A DNA stretch of 64,000 nt from Arthrobacter sp. efr-133-TYG-118 (lineage in GTDB: Bacteria > Actinomycetota > Actinomycetes > Actinomycetales > Micrococcaceae), in the NCBI RefSeq assembly GCF_030209755.1, contig NZ_JARVRH010000001.1, forward strand, positions 1 through 64,000, written 5' to 3'. A model generated the notes under the pieces. That model saw nothing but the letters and a program-made list of their open reading frames with translations. It was not told the origin of the DNA and searched no databases. The position numbers were made by a program, and so were the translations under genes. Shown one piece after another: positions 49,363 to 57,209 of the stretch. Each line of letters starts with the position of its first letter. Position 1 is the first letter of the stretch.

Positions 49363-49400
49363 GCACTAAGTGAACATCACAACAAGGCGGAGGTGAAGAG

Positions 49401-51992
49401 GTGGCAACCAGCCAAAAGGAGCGCGTCAACGTTGAAGGCCACGAACTGACGCTCACCAACCTGGGCAAAATCATCTACCCGGAGACTGGCACCACCAAGG
49501 CCGAAGTGCTCGAATACTACGCCGCCGTGGCCCCGTTCCTGATCCCGGCCGCCGCCAACCGGCCCGCCACCCGGAAACGTTGGGTGCACGGAGTAGGGAC
49601 CACCGAGGATCCCGGGCAGATGTTCTTCCAGAAGAACCTGGACGACTCGACGCCGTCATGGGTTCCCCGGGTCACCATCCAGCACAGGGAGCACAGCAAC
49701 GTTTACCCGCTGGTCAACAACCTCGCTACGCTCACCTGGCTGGCCCAGATCGCAGCCTTGGAAATCCACGTGCCGCAATGGCAAGTGGACGCCGACGGGA
49801 CCATGCTGCCGCCCGACCGCCTTGTGCTGGACCTCGACCCGGGTCCCGGCGCCAGCCTTCCCGAATGCGTCGAAGTCGCCAAGTTGGCGCGCAGCATCCT
49901 GCAGGACATCGGCCTTGATCCGGTCCCTGTGACGAGCGGCAGCAAGGGCATCCACCTCTACGCCGGCCTGGATGGCACCCGCAGGTGGGAGCAGGTCTCC
50001 GCGTTCGCGCACGAATTGGCGCGCTCGCTCGAGGCTGACCATCCGGACCTCGTCGTCAGCGACATGAAGAAGACCCTGCGCAACGGCAAGGTGTTGGTGG
50101 ATTGGAGCCAGAACAGCGGGAACAAGACCACCATCGTCCCGTACTCCCTCCGCGGGCGGGCCCACCCCATGGTCGCCGCACCGAGGACGTGGCGTGAACT
50201 CTCCTCCCCCAAGCTCGAGCATCTGGACTTCGCGGCCGTCATGAAGCGCGTCAAAGAGGGAACGGACCCCTTCGCCGCGGTGGCGGCCGGGCGGTCCGGG
50301 CATGGTCCCGAGCACGGGAGCAGCGGCGCCAGGAGCGCCGGCGGCTCCAAGCGCTCCGGCGGTTCCAAAGCCAAGAACGACGACGGCGGCCCGCCCGGCG
50401 CGGCCCGCGTCAGCACCGCCGGCGTCAGCTCCGCCGTCGCTGGCACCGCCGTGAACCCGCGGCTCGCCAGCTACGTGGACAAGCGCGATCCGCAGCGGAC
50501 ACCTGAACCGTTTCCCGCTGTCGAACACCAGCCCGGTTCGCGCCCACTCCAGGCCGACGCGGAACCCAATCCGCCCGGCGGAATTTTCGTGATCCAGGAG
50601 CACCATGCCCGTCGTTTCCACCTGGACTTCCGGCTGGAACACAACGGCGTCCTGGCGTCCTGGGCCTTGCCGCGGGGCGTGCCGGACACTCCGGCCAAAA
50701 ACCACCTCGCGGTGCGCACGGAGGACCACCCCATGGAGTATGCGCAGTTCGCGGGCATCATTCCGAAGGGCGAATACGGTGCCGGAACGGTCAGCATCTG
50801 GGATAGCGGCGAGTTCGAGTGCGAAAAATGGCGCGACGGCAAGGAAGTCATCGCCACCCTCACCGGCAAACCCGGCGGCGGCTTGCACGGCACCCGCCGC
50901 TTCGCGCTCATCCACACGGGAGAGTCGCCGTCGCAGTGGCTGATCCACCTGATGAAGGACAAACCGGGCCATCGGGCGGTGCAATTGCCTGACGCCCCGC
51001 CACAATCGAACGGGACTCCCAGCTATGCGCCCATGCTCGCAACATCCGGAACCACGGCCGATGTCTCCTCCGGCGACTGGCTGTTTGAGCTCAAGTGGGA
51101 CGGATTCCGGGCCATCGTTTCGGGTTCGGGCGGCAAGATCAGGTTGACCAGCCGCTCGGGGATCGACATGACACCCACGTATCCCGAACTGGCGGATCCG
51201 CGCTACTGGCCCGACCACGACTTCGTTGCGGACGGCGAAATCGTCGCACTCGGCAAGAACGGCCGGCCCAGCTTCGAACTCCTCCAGAAGCGGATGAACC
51301 TCTTCAAACCCGGCGACGTCGAACGCGCCCGGGCCGCGGTCCCCGTGCAACTCATGGTGTTCGATCTCCTGTACGACGCCGGATCCCAAGGCAGCGCCGA
51401 CCTCGCCTCCCTGCCACTCAGCGAGCGCAGGGACAGGCTGGCCGCGTTCCATGCCAAGCTGCCGGCCCAGAGCTCCCCTATCCATGTATCCGAGATTCTG
51501 GAGCATGAACTCGACGACATCCTGGCCAGCGCCGGCGAGCTTGGCTTGGAGGGCGTCATGGCCAAGCGCGCGGACAGCCGGTACCAGCCGGGGAGGCGCA
51601 GCAGGTCCTGGATCAAGCTCAAGTTGGAACGCACGCAGGAAGTGGTGGTGGGTGGCTGGCGGCCCGGCGCCGGAGCGAGGCTCGGGACCATCGGTGCGTT
51701 GCTGGTGGGGATTCCCGACGGTGACAAACTGCGCTACGCCGGACGCGTAGGCACCGGCTTCAAGGACTGGCAGCTGCGCGACATCCTGAAGCGCATGCAG
51801 GGGCTCGATCGCCCGGACTCCCCCTTCCGCGACATCCCCGCCGAGGACGCCGCCACAGCGCATTGGGTGTCCCCCGAGCTGGTGGGAGAGGTGACGTTCG
51901 GCGACTGGACCGGCACTGAAAGGATGCGCCACCCCGTCTGGCGCGGCTGGCGCCCGGACAAGTCACCCGCCGACGTCGAGCGCGCGCCCTGA
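49401..51992 (+). CDS. ligD: Multidomain ATP-dependent DNA ligase LigD
   Basis: An 863-aa enzyme with all three LigD modules. The primase/polymerase domain is at about 5-290 (LVLDLDPGPGA metal motif). A Ser/Gly-rich linker is at about 300-350. The 3'-phosphoesterase domain is at about 390-520 (EHHARRFHLDFRLEHNG with His401). The ligase domain is at about 540-860, with the adenylated Lys565 in FELKWDGFRAI. The order POL-PE-LIG is the mycobacterial one. The GTG at 49401 follows GGAGG. It repairs double-strand breaks with Ku. Confidence 0.93.
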   Translation: MATSQKERVNVEGHELTLTNLGKIIYPETGTTKAEVLEYYAAVAPFLIPAAANRPATRKRWVHGVGTTEDPGQMFFQKNLDDSTPSWVPRVTIQHREHSNVYPLVNNLATLTWLAQIAALEIHVPQWQVDADGTMLPPDRLVLDLDPGPGASLPECVEVAKLARSILQDIGLDPVPVTSGSKGIHLYAGLDGTRRWEQVSAFAHELARSLEADHPDLVVSDMKKTLRNGKVLVDWSQNSGNKTTIVPYSLRGRAHPMVAAPRTWRELSSPKLEHLDFAAVMKRVKEGTDPFAAVAAGRSGHGPEHGSSGARSAGGSKRSGGSKAKNDDGGPPGAARVSTAGVSSAVAGTAVNPRLASYVDKRDPQRTPEPFPAVEHQPGSRPLQADAEPNPPGGIFVIQEHHARRFHLDFRLEHNGVLASWALPRGVPDTPAKNHLAVRTEDHPMEYAQFAGIIPKGEYGAGTVSIWDSGEFECEKWRDGKEVIATLTGKPGGGLHGTRRFALIHTGESPSQWLIHLMKDKPGHRAVQLPDAPPQSNGTPSYAPMLATSGTTADVSSGDWLFELKWDGFRAIVSGSGGKIRLTSRSGIDMTPTYPELADPRYWPDHDFVADGEIVALGKNGRPSFELLQKRMNLFKPGDVERARAAVPVQLMVFDLLYDAGSQGSADLASLPLSERRDRLAAFHAKLPAQSSPIHVSEILEHELDDILASAGELGLEGVMAKRADSRYQPGRRSRSWIKLKLERTQEVVVGGWRPGAGARLGTIGALLVGIPDGDKLRYAGRVGTGFKDWQLRDILKRMQGLDRPDSPFRDIPAEDAATAHWVSPELVGEVTFGDWTGTERMRHPVWRGWRPDKSPADVERAP

Positions 51993-52047
51993 TGCCCAAG
52001 CAGCCCAGCCCCACGCGCACGCCTCCCGCACGCCCCCCGCACGTAGC

Positions 52048-52121
52048 TCAGCCCAACTGACTGGCAGCAGATGTCGTTATGAGGGCTCATAACGACATTA
52101 AGTGCGAGTCAGTTGGGCTGA
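52048..52121. repeat. Nested palindrome, dispersed family 1, copy 3
   Basis: Outer arms TCAGCCCAACTGACT (52048-52062) and AGTCAGTTGGGCTGA (52107-52121) are perfect. Inner arms ATGTCGTTATGAG and CTCATAACGACAT (52071-52098) are perfect around GG. It follows the ligD stop by 56 bp and precedes the convergent small gene's stop, so it may end both transcripts. Confidence 0.85.
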
Positions 52122-52136
52122 GGAGGGCGAATATTC

Positions 52137-52397
52137 TTAAGAAGAGTGCGGCATCTGGGGACGGCTGGTGCGGTGGACCGCGGTGACCGCCGCCTGCTGG
52201 CCTACGCGGCCGTGGCTGGCGCCGCGATCCTTGGGGTGCCTGGTCTTGCCGCTACCGTCTGGCCAGGCCGTTCCTTGGGTCGAGCCCAGTGCCATTGCCA
52301 CGGTTGCCGGGGCCGGCATGGGCGCCTTGTCCATGGACTCGACCAGGTGGCTGGCCACCTCGGAGTTGATTTGTTGCTCAACGTGCTTCGCAGCCAT
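52137..52397 (-). CDS. Small hypothetical protein
   Basis: An 86-aa protein beginning MAAKHVEQQINSEVASHLVE. The first half is helical and the second is rich in Gly, His, Arg and Gln, probably disordered. The ATG at 52397 has AAGGAAG 5 bp upstream. It lies next to ligD and another small basic protein gene. I do not recognise the family. Confidence 0.55.
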   Translation of the reverse strand: MAAKHVEQQINSEVASHLVESMDKAPMPAPATVAMALGSTQGTAWPDGSGKTRHPKDRGASHGRVGQQAAVTAVHRTSRPQMPHSS

Positions 52398-52469
52398 TGT
52401 TCTTCCTTTCTGCATTGAAACGAAGGGATTTTCCATACTAGGTGGGAGCGGTCCGCTTGTCTGCAGGAT

Positions 52470-52697
52470 CTACCAGCGGACTTTCTTCTCGGACTTGGCC
52501 AGCTTGCCACTCGCTTGAGTGGGCTTGTGTCCTTTTCCAGTGCTTTGCCAGCTGTTCGCTGCCCCGCCACGGGACTTGCTGGCCAGCATCTCCTTCTGCG
52601 CGTCAGTCAGTTTCGATCTGACACCGGCAGCCGGTGCGTCGGTTTCCTGCGCTTCCGGTTCCTGCCCAGCGTCGGTTTCGGGTGTGTTCGGTGTCAT
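52470..52697 (-). CDS. Small Lys/Ser-rich hypothetical protein
   Basis: A 75-aa protein beginning MTPNTPETDAGQEPEAQETD (acidic) and ending in a basic stretch, KPTQASGKLAKSEKKVRW. AAGGAG lies 8 bp before the ATG. The polarity suggests a disordered nucleic-acid-associated protein, but no family is recognised. It is probably transcribed with the 86-aa gene downstream on the same strand. Confidence 0.6.
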   Translation of the reverse strand: MTPNTPETDAGQEPEAQETDAPAAGVRSKLTDAQKEMLASKSRGGAANSWQSTGKGHKPTQASGKLAKSEKKVRW

Positions 52698-53057
52698 GCA
52701 GTGGACTCCTTAAAGCTCTTGATTTGCCGGAGGAGGTATCGGGACGCGACGTCCGCTGCGAGACCCTGGGCCTAATAACAGGAACGGCGCGGAGGCGAAG
52801 CCTCAACAGGCGTGGATTTTTGTCGGATCAAACTCAGCGGCATCGGTGAAAGCCTGCAGTGCCTTGACTGGCATCTGCGACGAACCAGGACCCGCTGGTC
52901 TATTCAAAAATCAGTGTTCCCATGCACCCACCCTAGACACTCCGGGCCGTGTTTGTGAACCCCGGTTTTGTCGGGACCGTTTCACGCGTGCCTTCCACGT
53001 CCGCTCTCGGCTAGCATGGCCCGGAGAGCACCCCTCGGTACCCCGAAAGGCTCTCCC
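52698..53057. other. Gap without a recognisable gene
   Basis: I see no supported gene in these 360 bp. It must hold the promoter for the minus-strand gene at 52470 and for the methyltransferase at 53058. GTGAACCCCGGT and ACCGTTTCAC near 52956-52985 form a weak inverted repeat. No clear -35/-10 pairs are visible. Confidence 0.4.
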
Positions 53058-53861
53058 ATGTCAGCACCCACGTTCCAGCCTTCCCATTCCGCCGTCACAG
53101 CACGGCTCCGTTCGGCCGGTTGCGTCTTCGCCGAAGACGAGGCCCGGCTCCTGATCGCCGCGGCGCACGCTCCCGGGGACCTTGACCGCTTGGTCGAACA
53201 ACGCGCCTCAGGATTGCCCCTTGAATACCTCCTGGGCTGGGCTGAGTTCTGCGGCCAGCACATCGCAGTGGACCCGGGCGTGTTCGTCCCCCGGCGCCGA
53301 ACGGAGTACCTCGTACGGCAGGCCGCCCGCCTCGCCCGGCCGGGCGCCGTCGTCGTCGATCTTTGCTGTGGTTCGGGTGCCGTAGGTGCTGCTTTGCTTG
53401 CCGCGGTGGGCGGGATTGAGCTTCACGCGGCCGACGTCGACCCCGCTGCGGTCCGCTGCGCCCGCCGCAATATCGGGCCTGCGGGCGGACAAGTGCATGA
53501 AGGAGATCTCTTTTCGGCCCTGCCGGACACTCTTCGCGGCCGGGTTGACGTCCTGGTGGCCAACGCTCCATACGTCCCCACGGACTCGATCGGGATGATG
53601 CCGCCGGAGGCCAGGCTGCATGAACCGCTGGTGGCGCTCGACGGCGGCGCCGACGGTTTGGACGTGCAGCGCAGGATCGCGGAGGAGGCTCCGTCATGGC
53701 TGGCTCCCGGGGGTCGGCTGCTGATCGAAACGAGCGTCCGGCAGGCCCGAACGACGGAGGCCCTGTTCGGGCACGCCGGCCTGTCCGCGAGGGTGGTCCA
53801 TTCTGAAGAATTCGATGCCACGGTGGTGCTCGGAAAACTACAGCAAACCCAGCGAAAATGA
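53058..53861 (+). CDS. PrmC/HemK-like N5-glutamine methyltransferase homologue
   Basis: A 267-aa methyltransferase. An N-terminal helical domain (GLPLEYLLGWAEFCGQHIAV) precedes VFVPRRRTEYLVRQA, the SAM loop VVDLCCGSGAVGAALLAAVG and the catalytic-site motif NAPY (Asn169, VLVANAPYVPTDSIGMMPPE). Canonical PrmC has NPPY, and the NAPY form marks a subfamily of unknown protein substrate. The ATG at 53058 follows GAAAGG. Confidence 0.82.
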   Translation: MSAPTFQPSHSAVTARLRSAGCVFAEDEARLLIAAAHAPGDLDRLVEQRASGLPLEYLLGWAEFCGQHIAVDPGVFVPRRRTEYLVRQAARLARPGAVVVDLCCGSGAVGAALLAAVGGIELHAADVDPAAVRCARRNIGPAGGQVHEGDLFSALPDTLRGRVDVLVANAPYVPTDSIGMMPPEARLHEPLVALDGGADGLDVQRRIAEEAPSWLAPGGRLLIETSVRQARTTEALFGHAGLSARVVHSEEFDATVVLGKLQQTQRK

Positions 53862-54116
53862 TCAGCAAACTGTGCGTTTCGGGGTCCTGAACCAAACAAT
53901 TTGGTAATGGAGTCCCTGGGCACGCCAAAATCCGCGTGATTCCGGGGCTCTAGGCGGTACATGGATGTCAGACATTTGTACCCAAAGTGGGCCGGAATAG
54001 CCCCGAATTTCGGACTCCGACTCTCAGTTTCGGCGAATCTCGCGTAAAATTGAAACCCTGCCCAGAGCGGAGCAGCTGTATGTCGCAAGCAAATGATCTC
54101 CCTAGGAGAAACCCAA

Positions 54117-55703
54117 ATGCCCACAGACCGAAGCATTACCGACTCTTCAGCAGGCGCTAGGACCGCCGCTGAAACGAGCAAGACAGCACCTCGCGGTGCC
54201 TCAAAACTGAAACTTCCAACACGCCGTCGACTCAAGGTATCCGACGTCAACGTCGTTGACCAGCCCATGCTGAAAAAAGCACTCGGCGGCACGATCGTCG
54301 GCAACACCATGGAATGGTACGACGTCGGCGTGTTCGGCTACCTCATCACCACGATGGGACCCGTCTTCCTGCCCGAGGCGGACAAATCCGTGCAGACCCT
54401 GTTCCTTCTGGGAACCTTCGCCGCAACCTTCGTGGCACGGCCGCTCGGTGGCGTCGTCTTCGGCTGGCTGGGTGACAAGGTGGGCCGTCAAAAGGTGCTC
54501 GCCACAACACTGTTGCTGATGGCGGCGAGCACCTTCGCCGTCGGACTCCTGCCTGGATACGCCCAGATCGGCATCTGGGCAGCCGCACTGCTCGTCATCC
54601 TGAAACTCGTCCAGGGTTTCTCGACGGGCGGCGAATATGCCGGCGCGACCACGTTCGTGAGCGAATACGCTCCGGACAAGCGCCGCGGTTTCTTTGCGAG
54701 CTTCCTGGATATGGGCTCCTACATCGGCTTCGCCCTCGGCGCGGCCCTCGTGTCCATCCTGCAACTCACCATCGGCCAATCGGCCATGGAGGACTGGGGC
54801 TGGCGGCTGCCGTTCCTCATCGCGGGTCCGCTCGGCGTCATCGCCGTGTACTTCCGTAGCAAGATCGAGGAATCACCCCAGTTCCAAGCGACCTTGGATG
54901 CCCAGGAGGCCATCGCGGCGGACGCCGCAGCGGGCGACGCCGCGGTAGCCAAGGGCCCCATCGGCATCGTCAAGGCTTACTGGCGCCAGATTATCCTCGC
55001 CATGATCCTTGCCGCGGCCGCTAACACGGTGGGCTATATGCTGACTTCCTACATGCCCACGTACCTGACCGAGTCCAAGGGCTATGACCCCGTTCACGGC
55101 ACCCTGCTGACCATCCCCGTGTTGGTCATCATGGCAGTCTGCATCCCGCTGACGGGCAAGCTCTCCGACCGGATCGGCCGCCGGCCCGTCCTATGGATCG
55201 GCGCCATCAGCACCGTCGTGTTCGCCATTCCGGCCTTCCTGCTGATCGGCATCGGCGATATTTGGTCCACGCTTGCCGGTTTGGCCCTGATCGCCTTCCC
55301 GGTCACGTTCTACGTAGCCAACCTCGCCTCTGCGCTGCCGGCACTCTTCCCGACGTCGAGCCGTTACGGGGGAATGGGCATCGCCTACAACTTCTCCGTA
55401 GCGATCTTCGGCGGCACCACGCCGTTCATTGTCGCTGCCTTGATCCAGGGCACCGGCAACGACATGATGCCCGCGTATTACCTCATGGGCACGTCCGTGG
55501 TTGGCGCAATCGCCATCTATTTCCTGCGCGAATCCGCGCAGCGTCCGCTCCCCGGCTCCATGCCGAGCGTTGACACCCAGGCCGAGGCCCGCGAGCTGGT
55601 GGCAACCCAGGACACCAACCCGTTGATCGACCTGGACGAAATGCCGTTCGACGACGGCACCCTCGTAGCAGCGGAGCCGGACCGGGAGCACGTCCCGGCC
55701 TAA
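54117..55703 (+). CDS. MHS-family MFS transporter (ProP-like)
   Basis: A 528-aa transporter with 12 predicted helices and the MHS start GGTIVGNTMEWYDVGVFGYL, then GVVFGWLGDKVGRQKVLATT. It has a hydrophilic 45-residue N-terminus and about 50 acidic residues at the C-terminus. This resembles proline/betaine or organic acid symporters. The ATG at 54117 has AGGAG upstream. No coiled-coil osmosensor of E. coli ProP is seen. Substrate unknown. The 255-bp gap before it (53862-54116) contains only an inverted ATTCCGGGGCT/AGCCCCGAAT pair. Confidence 0.85.
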   Translation: MPTDRSITDSSAGARTAAETSKTAPRGASKLKLPTRRRLKVSDVNVVDQPMLKKALGGTIVGNTMEWYDVGVFGYLITTMGPVFLPEADKSVQTLFLLGTFAATFVARPLGGVVFGWLGDKVGRQKVLATTLLLMAASTFAVGLLPGYAQIGIWAAALLVILKLVQGFSTGGEYAGATTFVSEYAPDKRRGFFASFLDMGSYIGFALGAALVSILQLTIGQSAMEDWGWRLPFLIAGPLGVIAVYFRSKIEESPQFQATLDAQEAIAADAAAGDAAVAKGPIGIVKAYWRQIILAMILAAAANTVGYMLTSYMPTYLTESKGYDPVHGTLLTIPVLVIMAVCIPLTGKLSDRIGRRPVLWIGAISTVVFAIPAFLLIGIGDIWSTLAGLALIAFPVTFYVANLASALPALFPTSSRYGGMGIAYNFSVAIFGGTTPFIVAALIQGTGNDMMPAYYLMGTSVVGAIAIYFLRESAQRPLPGSMPSVDTQAEARELVATQDTNPLIDLDEMPFDDGTLVAAEPDREHVPA

Positions 55704-55745
55704 GCACAGGCGGGCGCGGACTGCGGGCGGCCCGCGTCGGCAGAA

Positions 55746-55791
55746 CAAGGCTGGTTATTTGTAGCGGGATCGCCACAAATAACCAGCCTTG
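55746..55791. terminator. Bidirectional terminator-like hairpin
   Basis: CAAGGCTGGTTATTTGT (55746-55762) and ACAAATAACCAGCCTTG (55775-55791) form a perfect 17-bp stem around a 12-base loop. It lies between two convergent genes. The A/T-rich half of the stem and its position fit bidirectional termination. Confidence 0.8.
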
Positions 55792-55799
55792 CTTATCGT

Positions 55800-56321
55800 T
55801 CAGGCCTTACGGTCGGCTTTCTGCTCCTGCAGCCTCTTTGCCTGTGCCTGGATCTTCGGGCCGTAGCCGCCGTTCAGGGCGGTGTCCCTGATGTGGGTGG
55901 CCTTCGCGAGCCGATCACCGTCCGCCGCATCCTTCAGCGCTTTCAGGTCCGCCTGCAGCGCGGCTGGAAGCTTTGCGGCCAGCTTCGGGCGCTTGTCCAG
56001 GATGAAGGTGGCGATCTTCGCGGCGCGCTGGCCGTAGTTCGGCTTGCTGCTGTCACCGTTCACGAAGAACCGCAGGCCAACCGCCAGCGGGTGCCGCGCC
56101 AGCGCCGTTTTCGCTGCGACGGCAGCTGTCGCGGCCGTCGCCTCGGGCTGGGAGGTGGCTGCCGCCGTCGCGCTTGTGTTGCTCGAGGTAGCTGCGTTGG
56201 CGGCGATCACGCCGCCGCCCAGCAGGAGGCCTGCTGCCAGGACGCCGACGACGGCGGTGCGTGCTTTGGTGCGCTTGGAGCCCTGAGCGGGGGTACTGGA
56301 GGTCGGGGTGCTGTTGTTCAT
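55800..56321 (-). CDS. Secreted or anchored Ala-rich hypothetical protein
   Basis: A 173-aa protein. A polar N-terminus (NNSTPTSSTPAQGSKRTKAR) precedes a hydrophobic segment (TAVVGVLAAGLLLGGGVIAA) that acts as a signal peptide or anchor. An Ala/Thr/Ser linker and a Lys/Ala-rich helical C-terminal domain follow, with LPAALQADLKALKDAADGDR. No Cys. It is divergent from a two-component system across about 170 bp, so it is a candidate target of that system. Family unknown. Confidence 0.65.
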   Translation of the reverse strand: MNNSTPTSSTPAQGSKRTKARTAVVGVLAAGLLLGGGVIAANAATSSNTSATAAATSQPEATAATAAVAAKTALARHPLAVGLRFFVNGDSSKPNYGQRAAKIATFILDKRPKLAAKLPAALQADLKALKDAADGDRLAKATHIRDTALNGGYGPKIQAQAKRLQEQKADRKA

Positions 56322-56489
56322 GGTCCGTGTCCTTTGTTCCGGCCGGTGGTCTATCCGCCGGCGCTCTGCACCTCACTCTGCTCCGGCCGCATGAACTGAC
56401 TGTTCGGCCAATGTTCGAGGAATGTAAAACCGTCCCCGCCGGCTGACAAGGACTCTCCCGGGGCTCCGTCATTGCTGTTGAATGGACGC

Positions 56490-57209
56490 ATGGAGGACAG
56501 CCGAGGATTGGTGCTGATTGCCGAGGACGAACAGGCAATTGCCGATATCCAGCGCCTATATCTGGGGCGCGCAGGTTTCGGCGTACATGTTGAGCGGGAC
56601 GGGATTTCCGCGCTGGCACAGATCAAGCGGCTCAAACCGGTCGCGGTGATCCTGGACGTCGGGTTGCCCGGCATGGACGGGATCGAGCTCTGCAGGCAAC
56701 TGCGGCAGGCGGAGGACTGGACTCCGGTGCTGTTCGTCACGGCCCGCGATGAGGAAGTTGACCGCGTCCTTGGCCTGGAACTGGGCGCCGACGACTATCT
56801 GACCAAGCCGTTTTCGCCCTCCGAACTGGTCGCCCGGGTCAAGGCGGTCCTGCGCCGGACCGAAGGAACCCCACGGTCCAAACCGCTTGTGCTGGGCAGC
56901 GTCGAACTGGATCCGCTGAACCGGACCGCACGCGCCGGCGCCGAGGAACTCACGCTGACCGCCACCGAATTCGACCTCCTCGCATACCTCATGGCCCAGC
57001 CTGGCCGTGTCTTTTCCCGCGAGCAGCTCCTGTCCGCCGTGTGGGGGCAGGCCAGTTATGCGGCCGGGCGGACAGTGGATGTGCACATCGCGCAGCTCCG
57101 CGCCAAGCTCGGCGGGCACTCCCCCATCACGACGAGCCGCGGCGTCGGCTATTCGGCCGCGGCTCCCCAAGCGTCCGGGCCCCGCCCCGGCGCCGGGGGA
57201 GCCACGTGA
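56490..57209 (+). CDS. OmpR/PhoB-family response regulator
   Basis: A 239-aa response regulator. The receiver domain is at about 7-120, with the acidic pair in LIAEDE, phospho-Asp56 in VILDVGLPGMDG, Thr in VLFVTARDEE and Lys in YLTKPFSP. The winged-helix domain is at about 135-228 (ELTLTATEFDLLAYLMAQPG, then VFSREQLLSAVWG). The ATG at 56490 fits the family. It overlaps the kinase gene by 4 bp (GTGA). Confidence 0.92.
   Translation: MEDSRGLVLIAEDEQAIADIQRLYLGRAGFGVHVERDGISALAQIKRLKPVAVILDVGLPGMDGIELCRQLRQAEDWTPVLFVTARDEEVDRVLGLELGADDYLTKPFSPSELVARVKAVLRRTEGTPRSKPLVLGSVELDPLNRTARAGAEELTLTATEFDLLAYLMAQPGRVFSREQLLSAVWGQASYAAGRTVDVHIAQLRAKLGGHSPITTSRGVGYSAAAPQASGPRPGAGGAT

Noticed and set aside
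49656..51932. 758-codon open frame antisense to ligD
   Set aside because: LigD on the plus strand carries all catalytic motifs; the antisense frame is a by-product of G+C-rich codon periodicity and has no domain or ribosome site.
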